From the NCBI GenBank assembly GCA_964006375.1, contig OZ023268.1, positions 84,579,835-84,643,834 on the forward strand: a stretch of 64,000 nucleotides of DNA, written 5' to 3'. Under the pieces are notes generated by a model. It was given only the letters and a program-made list of their open reading frames with translations. It was not told the DNA's origin and did no database searches. Below, in pieces: positions 41,453 through 50,399 of the stretch; within the stretch, counting starts at the first letter, position 1; every line of letters starts with the position of its first letter. The position numbers and the translations under genes are program-made. The DNA comes from Tillus elongatus. Lineage: Eukaryota > Arthropoda > Insecta > Coleoptera > Cleridae.

Positions 41453-41794
41453 TTACAAGTCAGCGATGGTGTTGGTTCGTTTGTCTTGAAATTTGAATGT
41501 ACTGGTATACATACCATTTTTTAATTTTTTTTCTCCTTTATATATTGCTTGAGCATACCCAGACTCGAAAAAGACGACTCGATCGTCAGTTGGCAGCATA
41601 CGTCTCGGTAGAAACACCACCCCGTTTTCCAATTTCATCAACATTCGGTAACCATAGCGGGTTTTCACTTTTTCACCCCCTAATATGTTATATGGGGTGT
41701 TTAACAACAAGTCTGCAGCTTTAATTACAGGTGACGCTTCACAAAGACCATCACGATTTAAATTAGCTAGTACTGATGCTGATGATGAAGCCAT
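41453..41794 (-). CDS. Small OB-fold-like protein, 113 aa
   Basis: ATG at 41794 (MASSSASV...). The upstream in-frame ATG at 41872 would add 26 residues but overlaps the likely TATA box. The core YNILGGEKVKTRYGYRMLMK, then LENGVVFLPRRM and GYAQAIYKGEKKLKNGMYT, looks like a one-domain beta-barrel of the kind seen in short ssDNA-binding proteins, and resembles small proteins that accompany PolB in eukaryotic mobile elements. That assignment is by pattern, not certain. A role coating single strands during strand-displacement replication by the neighbouring polymerase is inferred. Confidence 0.65.
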   Translation of the reverse strand: MASSSASVLANLNRDGLCEASPVIKAADLLLNTPYNILGGEKVKTRYGYRMLMKLENGVVFLPRRMLPTDDRVVFFESGYAQAIYKGEKKLKNGMYTSTFKFQDKRTNTIADL

Positions 41795-41823
41795 GGTTGT
41801 TGTTGTTGTTTCTGATTTTATAC

Positions 41824-41859
41824 TGTGGGGTAGAGCTTTGATAAGAACGTATATATATA
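41824..41859 (-). promoter_or_regulatory. TATA box and initiator of the OB-fold-like gene
   Basis: On the minus strand TATATATA starts at 41859 and CACAGT with its A at 41824 lies 35 nt further, leaving a leader of about 30 nt before the ATG at 41794. A plausible arthropod core promoter. Confidence 0.5.
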
Positions 41860-41879
41860 AGGGTTCAACCAATCAGGTT

Positions 41880-42340
41880 TGAAAGCGTAGGTTGAAAGAC
41901 CCCTGGTCTTAAAAAACCCGCTTTCCTGAGTTTTCATCTAACTACATACATTCTGTTATCAGAAAAACACCAATGATAACTCAAGATTGATTTTAGGTAA
42001 TGAATCATAAAAAACCCGACACCTATAAAATTCAGATACAATTTTAATTGGTGATAAAACAGCATCGTAGTCTTCAAATTCCTTAGCGTGTTTTTCAAAC
42101 CAGGTAATAAACAATTATATATATATAACATTTTTCTATCCCCTATAAATCCAGATACACTTTATATATTTTGTAATAAAACAGACTCGTCTCCAAAGTC
42201 CTTAGCGTGTTTTTTTTGTTTTAAACCAGGCAATAAACAATTATATATAACATTTTTCGAGGGTCAACTTGTGTTTCAAGTCAAAGACCGGGGCATTTTT
42301 ATAGGATTGCAGTTTTTTTTGGATATACCATGAGTGAAGC
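41880..42340. other. Non-coding stretch with a duplicated segment
   Basis: CCTTAGCGTGTTTTTCAAACCAGG-like and AATAAACAATTATATATA-like segments occur twice (about 42080-42125 and 42198-42250), with TATCCCCTATAAATCCAG between. No gene in the open frames is convincing. Confidence 0.5.
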
Positions 42341-42345
42341 TCTGC

Positions 42346-42380
42346 TTTAAAAGCTTGTCTGCAGGTTTCGACTTTCAGTT
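42346..42380 (+). promoter_or_regulatory. Arthropod-type core promoter of the four-exon gene
   Basis: TTTAAAAG at 42346-42353 and initiator TCAGTT at 42375-42380; the initiator A at 42377 is 31 nt from the first T of the TATA-like box, the usual arthropod spacing. A leader of about 20 nt leads to the ATG at 42398. Confidence 0.7.
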
Positions 42381-42397
42381 AGCAAACAACAAACATA

Positions 42398-42848
42398 ATG
42401 GAAGGTATACCCCTGTCTCTCTGTGTTTAGAGTGAAATTATTAATAAAGTTTTTGTTTGTTCCAGCCGAAATATTTAATATAGTAAATGGCATGTTTGTG
42501 GGAAACGCAGTAAGTAATTTTTAAAATGGTTCTTTTAGTTTATAAAAGATTTGTTTTTATTTTAGCCTATAATAGCGATTTATATTGCGGGTGAGGGGGA
42601 GCTGCCCTCTCCGCAGCAGTACTCAACCCTGGTCTGGGTGGGGTATATAGCCCCATGGGGTGTGGGGCTGATATTTCAAGCCCCACCCCAACCTGTAGGG
42701 GGTGCAATTCTCGAGATCTACGTCTTGTAGATCTCGAGAAAGGAAGGTAATATCCATTGTCCCTCGTTTGGATACAAGAATTTATGTTTCATTTCTTTTG
42801 TTTCAGTCTGTGACACCACCTGGGCCACCAAAAAAAATAACAGAATAA
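42398..42848 (+). CDS. Four-exon small gene, orphan
   Basis: Predicted exons 42398-42404, 42466-42509, 42566-42746 and 42807-42848, with canonical introns of 61, 56 and 60 bp (GTATAC..TTCCAG, GTAAGT..TTTTAG, GTAATA..TTTCAG). With exon 3 included, the frame runs 71 codons and stops at TAG 42728-42730: a hydrophobic, Pro/Gly-rich product with EGELPSPQQYSTLVWVGYI and a following APWGVGLIFQAPPQ stretch. If exon 3 is skipped, exon 2 joins exon 4 in frame and ends in a basic SVTPPGPPKKITE tail at 42846-42848. Exon 3 is far richer in G/C than its surroundings. AATAAA overlaps the final stop. No family recognised; function unknown. Splicing is predicted only, but promoter, leader, splice sites and polyadenylation signal agree. 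Confidence 0.6.
42708..42740 (+). other. Perfect 14-bp hairpin over the stop codon
   Basis: TTCTCGAGATCTAC, loop GTCTT, GTAGATCTCGAGAA. The TAG stop of the four-exon gene lies in the second arm. A GGGGTGTGGGGCT / AGCCCCACCCC near-palindrome sits just upstream (about 42657-42690). Possible roles are RNA processing, translation control or exon definition; none is demonstrated. Confidence 0.9.
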
Positions 42849-43430
42849 AATATATATAATAATAATAAAACGTTTTAAAAATAATGTTGTTTGATTTTAT
42901 TGTAATATTTTTCAGTTTAAACCTAAATATATAATCTGCTCAAACACACTTACAGATTAATACAGTATTGAAGGGTAATGAAGGTATCTTCACTGTAAGG
43001 TAATATTCTGTATTTGTTTTACTGCTTGGTGGTTATATTATTTTTAGCATGTATTTAATTCTAGTGTATGTTTTTATTGTTTGTATTAATAGAAAAATAG
43101 ATTCTTGTTGTGAAACCTTTTTGTTATATAATTTGTAAAGGGGTTTGTTTTTTTAACTGCATGTTTGTAACTTGTTTCAGCTCTACTTCAGTTTTAGATA
43201 TAGAAATCTGGCTTTTTTTTTTTTGTATACTTGTTTTTCTTAGCATCAAATATTTTTGACAGGTCTCTTTTCTGTTACTGTTTTGCATTTTTTTCTGGCT
43301 TACAGCATGAAAGGTCATATGATGGCATAATATCAAGTAGTATCATCTTTGTCTTTACACACAATCAACAGAATTTTTTTTTGTTCTCATTTTAATGATT
43401 ATAGACTAAAACTTGTTTTATTTTTTTTAG
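42849..43430. other. T-rich stretch with several acceptor-like sites
   Basis: Runs of T followed by AG recur (TTTTCAG, TTTTTAG, GTTTCAG, CTTAG, TTACAG) and an ATGAAG|GTATC donor-like site is at about 42985. It looks like intron sequence of another + strand gene, but no exon chain could be settled. Confidence 0.35.
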
Positions 43431-43536
43431 ACAATCAAACAGCTGTTTCCTCAACACAATCAAGGAGATCATTAAAGAAACCGTATTATTTTTTAATTTT
43501 CTATTGAACATGTATAGGACCGTTTCATGTAATAAA
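43431..43536 (+). CDS. Possible terminal exon, partial
   Basis: After a long polypyrimidine acceptor ending TTTTTTTTAG (43430), a 24-codon frame starting at 43433 encodes NQTAVSSTQSRRSLKKP plus an aromatic end, stops at 43505-43507, and is followed by AATAAA at 43531-43536. Upstream exons are unknown. Could be chance. Confidence 0.3.
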
Positions 43537-43839
43537 TGTTTTTAAATTACTTTCGATTTCGTTTAATCATTCCAACCTATGTATATAACAGTGTGTCTGT
43601 GTTGTTTTGCTGTGTGTGACCTGTGAGATAACTCTAGCCTTGTACTCGGCTGATACAGTTTTGACTGGGGTCAGTAAAGTGTTTGTTTAAATGTTTTACA
43701 AACAACAACCATATATACAAGGAGTTATATTTAAATAAAGACAAAATTCAATATAAAAAGTATTTTTATTTGGTACTGATATTCTTGTGAAAAGCTTAAT
43801 CAAACATTTTTAAAAATAGTAAAACTCTCTCTTTAAAAC

Positions 43840-44700
43840 ACCAACCCTAATAAACACTTACTCTTAAAGCTACTTTGAGAAAATTAATCTGTTATACAAA
43901 AATATGTCTTCTTACACTGAAATTAGGTTAAAAACAAACAACTTGATTAAACACCTAATAAGCTATTGAGATAATAACAATAATACTATATTATAAAAAA
44001 ATATATCTTGTAGACAGACAGCTACAAAAATACACACTGTTTGCTAAACATAGCCAGAAAAGCTGAAATTCAGATAAAAAACACTAACCCTAATAAACAC
44101 TTACTCTTAAAGCTACTTTTGAGAAAATTAATCTGTTATACAAAAATATGTCTTCGTAAACACCTAATAAGCTATTGAGATAATAACAATAATACTATAT
44201 TATAAAAAATATATCTTGTAGACAGACAGCTACAAAAATACACACTGTTTGCTAAACATAGCCAGAAAAGCTGAAATTCAGATAAAAAACACTAACCCTA
44301 ATAAACACTTACTCTTAAAGCTACTTTGAGAAAATTAATCTGTTATACAAAAATATGTCTTCGTAAACACCTAATAAGCTATTTGAGATAATAACAATAA
44401 TACTATATTATAAAAATATATCTTCTAGACAGACAGCTACAAAAAAATACACACTGTTTGCTAAACATAGCCAGAAAAGCCGAAATTCAGATAAAAACAC
44501 TAACCCTAATAAACACTTACTCTTAAAGCTACTCTGAGAAAATAGTAATACTTAGTTTTCAAGACAGTTTTAATCTAAACAAAAATATGTCTTTTGAACT
44601 GAAAATTCAGCTAACATGAATAACCCTAATAAGCTATTTTGAGCAAATTACAATATTTATTTTCAAGACAGTTTTTAATCTAAACAAAAGAAAAATACTC
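43840..44700. repeat. Tandem repeat, ~206-241-bp unit, about four copies
   Basis: ACCCTAATAAACACTTACTC recurs near 43848, 44090, 44297 and 44503; units of 206-207 bp, the first with a 35-bp insert, and a degenerate fifth copy after 44600. Located just 3' of the polymerase gene. Non-coding. Confidence 0.9.
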
Positions 44701-44899
44701 AAACATATATATTGTAGACAGAAAGCTACAAAACAAAAAGTACACCCCTCTTACTAAAATTAGCCAGGAAAAACTTAAAACTAACATATTTTTAGATACC
44801 CTATTCATTTTAACCTAAAACACAGTAACCTATGGAAATATTAAGAAACACTCTCGACGTGTATGTCTTGTATAAAACAGAGATAAAAGCTAAAAATAG

Positions 44900-44900
<1 letters not shown>

Positions 44901-44963
<63 letters not shown>
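44901..44963. repeat. (CA)n microsatellite
   Basis: About 31 CA units, downstream of the polymerase gene. Confidence 0.98.
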
Positions 44964-44964
<1 letters not shown>

Positions 44965-45035
44965 AATTCATTAACCTAAAGCTATAGATATACAAGAAAA
45001 ATATATATACAAGATTTAACCTAAACTACACACAC

Positions 45036-48000
45036 TTAGTCACTCTGTTTGAGTCTTTTAAAACCAAAAGGAGTAGAGTCGAAACTGCCATCGTCGTTGA
45101 ACTTACGCTTCGTCAAACACGGTTTGTACACTTTGGTTTCCGATCTGGTTACCAGTTCGTGTGTTTGTGTCCTCCGTATCTGATCAAAGTGAACAACGAC
45201 CGGTTCCGCACTAGAGTTCTCAACCATCTGTTTCATAACTCCGGTATTAATGTGTTGTGATGCTTTATAGTTGAGAGCAAACCCTTTTACTTTGCACACT
45301 TTCTGTGTCTCTCCGGTTGTTGGAGAGTACACAGTAAAACTATAATTTTTAGGCCCCGCCGACACAAATTCCATAATATAGCTACCAGCTCCATAAGCAG
45401 CCAACTCATCAGTCATTTCACCCAAGCTGGAACCTGTTGGAATGTCCCATTCGCCCTCTCTGGACACGTAAATGACAGAGTCAGTGTCATAATACAGCAC
45501 TCTGTCACCCAACTTTTCCAAATATGAATATAACTTCAAACGGGCTTGGGCTGTGACGTAGGCAGCAATGGCTACATTAACGGTAGCTGTGCTGTCGGCG
45601 GCTTCATCCTTGTACTCCCAACTAACTAGCAACACATCTTCATTAATGATTGTTACGTGTTTTACGTTAATGGCCGGGTTGTTTTCTAATTTATAAAATT
45701 CAGATGGTTGTCTCACTATATCCATTCTGGTCTGATTCTCTCGCTGTCCGAATTTGCCCCTGAAACAATAGAGAGAAAAACAATAAAACACATGCACACA
45801 CACACATGAAATAAAACATATAAACGTACCAAAAACTGTTCAGAATCAGTTTAGCTAGTGACCTCAAACCAGGGTTGTTGGTGATGGCTGCAAACTCCAA
45901 CTGGACACCTTCATTTTCAAGAAAAGCTTCGACGTAGGTCTCTTTGGTCTCGTTGGTGGAACAGTCTGAAGGCCAACCTGATGCTTCCTGCTTTATTTTA
46001 ATAAATTTATTCATCATTTCAGCAAAAAGACCACCAGTGTTTAAAGACCTATCATATTGGGTAATGGTATACTCCCAAACTTCTTGTATTTCCATCAACT
46101 TGTAACCCTTGTCGAGAGCTTTGCGAACCTCGTCAACCACCCAAGTACCAGTGAAGGCCCGTTCTTCTTCTGAATGACAACACTCACCCTTGTTCATATG
46201 TTTGGCACACGTTCTGCACAAGGCAAACATTAATTTATTATGCATTTTTACAGGCAACACAGGGTGATATAAGTCTTGCGGTGGTAAGATGGTGCATTTA
46301 ATGAGTCCATTCACGTCATCTATATTAGAACATGTTGTGTGTACTGTGGGGTGTCCCATGGGAAACTTCCCATATTTACAAACCCATGGGTAGAGACTGC
46401 AAACATCAACATAGCGTATTTTCTCTCCTGGTTTCACCTTGTAATAACTCTTTACACAACCTGTTCTACCACCGAAGAAGGCGTCCCGAGGATTAAGTGG
46501 CAGGTATGTTAACAGAGGATGGCTATTCAGTCTGTGTTCGAGCACTTGATCGTTTTCCAACAGCTGTCTAAACTCGTGTTCCCACATTTCATGGACTGTG
46601 TAACCTCGCTGACGAAGCCGTTCTGTTTTCCTCACAGTACGTTCGTAGCGAGCGTTCAAGGTGTCTGTTGGATCTTCGTGTAGGGGGTCCTCTCTGTTGT
46701 TGGTGGTGAAACACTTGGGACAGCCGTGGAAATAGCAACCGTGAAACTCGAACACTTCTCCAGTTTGCTCGCAATAGCCATCAACTTTAACACCATCAAT
46801 GACTGCTTCCCGTTGTTTGGCAGAGTGTCTGATGTCTACACCTCTTCTTTCTTCCTCGTGTATGAGCCATTGTGTGGCTATCTTTGATTGTCTGTCTCTG
46901 TTCCTATAGCCGTTCTTCGGAATAATGCCAATGGTTTGAGGTTTTAGGAAATTTCGACGGAACAGTTTGTTACAAGCCCCAGGTATGGTTATGGCTTCGG
47001 TAAACGGTGACACGTTACCCTGTTCCATAACCATCTTGTGAAATGTAAGGCAGGCCTGGGTTAATATTTCCACGTCACTAATACAATATTCAACCATTTC
47101 CTTCTGCATGTCGAACTCCTTATGTTTATTCTCCTCGTACCACTTGAGGAACGCTGTTCGGTCGGCTTCTTTCATAGCATCCGGATTGTAAAACCTCATG
47201 TGGGGCAACGGACCAACATAATTACGATTTGCAAGAGTGTTGAACAGATGTGGAAAATACCCTTTCTTCAACTCACTCAGGCCGAACGCTTTAGGAAGGG
47301 AGGCTAATTTCAAAGAAAAATAGCTTATGCTATCAATGAATTTCAACACCCCAAGGACCATCATCAGTATCTTACTTCCTCGCATAATAACCTCAGGCTT
47401 AAGACCGGTCATTTGTTCCAGTGCATGACGTAGAATAAACTGGTGATCATAAGCCTGGCCGTTGTGAGCTAAGATGATGACACTTTTAAATTTCTTGCTG
47501 CTGATGAATAGCTGTTGCAGAAACGGTTGAATAACGTCATCGGCTGATATAACCTGCCTTCTCACTCCACACTTCTGGCATGTAGGTACTTCACTACCCA
47601 ACTCAAAACAGTCACTGCATCGTTGCTGGTAAACACACAGAACAGGCTTGTGTACGTGTTCACCACGGGCATTCTCTTCATCTTGTCTGGTCTCAAAATC
47701 GTAAAAGACAAACAAGGTGTTATCTAACTTTGGCTTACCAGTGTCCACTTGGATGTAGCATTGGTGTGTTGAAGGTTGGTGCTTTTTGCAGATATTACAA
47801 AAGATCTCCCCACATATGTGTGTTCTGTCTGCTTTAATTGTTTTTAAGCAATCACCGCATCTTCGGACACGCTCACACAAGGTCTTTCCCTGCGTCGAAG
47901 ATGAGGCCTTGTGTTGGTCATGGCAGCTCTGACCCCTGAACTTACGATTGCAATCTGAGCACAAAATTTCATTAACAACCTTCTCACACGGCGGTTCTTG

Positions 48001-48870
48001 CCGGCAACATGGACACTGACCTAGACACCTATGTTCGTCTTTACTGTTGTATGGTACGTGGCAACGTTGACAAAAATATCCGGAAGAGAAAGCTGATGTA
48101 AGGCTGGTAATGACATTAAAATGATTCCTATGGTGCAGCAAATTCAACTTGTACTTAGCATCGGGTCCTTCATACAGTACATCTCTTCCTCTAGACCCGT
48201 ACTCATACACGGTAATTTTGCAGTCTTTGAGATGTTGTTGAAACTGCTGAATTTGCTCGACACCGGCACCATTAGCAGGAATATCAACACCAGCCTTCTG
48301 CATTAATTCCATCGCTTCCTGGTCCTGCCTTTTCCCTATATTTTGTCGTACTTGTTTTATATACGGGGCATTCATAACATATGCCAGGGCAACAACGAGA
48401 GCTCTAACAAGGCAGAGGTTGTCCTTGTTGTTGATCGTAACAACACCCCTTTTCTTTGCACACTCCTCTTGGAAGGTCATGTAAGGCGATTGTTGTCGAC
48501 CAGACCCTCTGTACGGCCGGAAGCTTGTGGTAATAATTTTAAATGTATCACCAGCTACAGCTTCCTTTTTGCTCTGGTACAGAGAGTCCAACAGCTTCCA
48601 CAAGTCGTCAAATTTCAAACTTGGGACCGGTTTGAAGGGTATGTGGAAGTCTGTGTCTAGTCCATCGGCCGTAAACGTTAACCCTACCTTGCTTTCGGCA
48701 TCCAAACTCTCGACTATATGCTCGTAAATGCCCCGTAGCCCCTGTTTAAGCCACTGTTCAGGCTCTTGAACAGCAGCATCAAGGGGGTTTAGCCTGAATT
48801 CGATGCAGTGCTGTTGCATTCTATACTTTTGGTTAGATTTGCTAAAGTCCCGTACAATGGTGAAAGCCAT
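45036..48870 (-). CDS. polB: B-family (probably protein-primed) DNA polymerase, 1254 aa, one intron
   Basis: Exons 48870-45830 and 45759-45036 are joined across a 70-bp intron (GTACGT..TTTCAG) that splits the Trp codon of LNSFWGKFGQ, the polymerase motif B. Residues about 140-255 hold DNLCLVRAL and NHFNVI, an OTU-protease-like pattern (C153, H250) seen in Polinton polymerases. About 267-372 is Cys-rich with many CxxC pairs. 3'-5' exonuclease motifs: YDFET (D391, E393), HNGQAYD (N470, D475), YCISD (Y595, D599). 692-717 (DGVKVDGYCE...EFHGCYFHGC) is an endonuclease-like insert. Polymerase: motif A DVCSLYP (D822), motif B (1007-1019), motif C YYDTDS (D1105, D1107). Basic C-terminus KRKF...FKRLKQ. 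No break, all catalytic residues present, so probably functional. It would replicate the element by strand displacement from a protein primer; the priming protein is not identified. Confidence 0.95.
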
Positions 48871-48939
48871 TATTATTCTTCAAACACAAAGCCGGGAAAT
48901 AGATTTAAAAAGTTTTTGTTACACGTACACACCAGCACA

Positions 48940-49215
48940 AGCACAAAAATGTTTACTAAACACACACACGCACACACAAGTTTTAACTAAATAAAATATT
49001 AAACCGATAACTATATATATACGCACCAAAAAATGTTTACTAAGTCGACACACACAAGTTTTAACTATATAAAATATTAAGCCCGGCTAACTATATATAA
49101 GCTCAAAAATATTTACTAAGTCGACACACACACAAGTTTTAAATATATAAAATATTAAGCCCGCTAACTATATATAAGCACAAAAATATTTAAAAGCACA
49201 CACACACACAAGTTT
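48940..49215. repeat. Four ~75-bp tandem repeats upstream of polB
   Basis: Units share CACAAGTTTTAACTA and TAAAATATTAA plus an AACTATATATA segment; starts near 48950, 49030, 49105 and 49180. In minus orientation they lie between the presumed promoter and the ATG. Confidence 0.85.
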
Positions 49216-49288
49216 TAACTATACACTTAATTATACGAAAAATATTTAATAATGTAAATATGGTTTAATTTTTAACATAAATACCTGT

Positions 49289-49343
49289 ATAAACAACTGC
49301 TTGACGTAAGTGGTGAAGATCGGTTTCGAGAGTTCTTTTATAG
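49289..49343 (-). promoter_or_regulatory. Likely polB promoter and 5' leader exon
   Basis: Minus strand CTATAAAAG at 49343-49335; about 50 nt further TACAG|GTATTTA gives a good donor. The ATG is 465 nt from the TATA box, so a leader intron covering the tandem repeats is inferred. The acceptor before the ATG (GTTTGAAG) is weak. Confidence 0.45.
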
Positions 49344-49745
49344 AGCTACAAGTATGCGTGTGTGAGTGTGTGTGTGGGCAGTACCTGTTGTATAACTGTG
49401 ATCCTTTCTAATTTTCTATAAATATTCATGATAACACCCCTACGTTACTAAAAAGAGCGAAAAGCTGAACATGTTGACCTTGCTTTCTCCATAAACTTTA
49501 ATCATCTCTAAGCTGTAACGTCTATTTCTATTTATATTTACTAGATAACACATATATGGCTGTTTGTTTTACAAGAGCATGTGAAAACAAAAATAAAGTC
49601 GCTGAATAATAATCACTAGTATCTCAACTTGGCGTAATAGTATTTTTGAGCGGGGGACAAAGCAAAGTTTGTTGTTATGAATGAATGAACGAGGTTGGAC
49701 AGTCTCGGGGCTTCAGTGAATCAACCGTTGTTTGCTTTACATAGA

Positions 49746-49935
49746 TACAGGGAGTGTTTAGACAGTTTTGAACAAAAATTTGTTTTGAATCTGTGTCTTT
49801 CTCTTATTTCATCAACTATAACATATAAAAACATATCGTGTACGTGTTATAAGCAACTGATATCGATATATTAATCCTTGGTCTGTTTCATGTGTGTCTG
49901 CAAATACGTTGTTTCTTATGGGGAAACGTGTTAAA
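49746..49935 (-). repeat. Inner inverted repeat, right
   Basis: Partner of 40062-40275. Together they enclose the core from the orphan genes to polB. Confidence 0.85.
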
Positions 49936-50039
49936 AGCTCTATATTAAACAAAAATACATGTAGTCTTATGAGAAATAGAAACGATTTAAGGTGTGAGCA
50001 GGGGCCTTTTCTGCAAACACTAATAATGAGATGATGTCA

Positions 50040-50330
50040 TCCTTTGGGTTTTGTCTGTATTCTAGACAAGCTCAAACACGAATAATGGGGTGATTGAACA
50101 GATATAACACAAGATAACATTCGCCAAGGTCATCAACTGACAGGTTGTTTACCTCTAAGCGAGCCTCTCTCTTTCGTATATTAAACAGATACACAGACAA
50201 GCTCAAACACGAATAATGGGGTGATTGAACAGATATAACACAAGATAACATTCGGCAAGGTCATCAACTGAGAGGTTGTTTACCCCTAAGCGAGCCTCTC
50301 TCTTGCGTATATTAAACAGAGTGTACAAGC
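50040..50330. repeat. Tandem duplication of a ~120-bp block
   Basis: GACAAGCTCAAACACGAATA and AGATATAACACAAGATAACA occur twice (from about 50067 and 50198). An inverted single copy is near 38720-38810 in the left arm. Confidence 0.85.
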
Positions 50331-50399
50331 TCAAACAGAATCAAGGTTAACAAACTGTAAAACGTTGCTTATCCTTTTGTAGGTCCCAATCTCTTACGT

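Noticed and set aside
43124..43336. 70-codon minus-strand Lys-rich frame
   Set aside because: Antisense of a T-rich, intron-like stretch; composition explains it.
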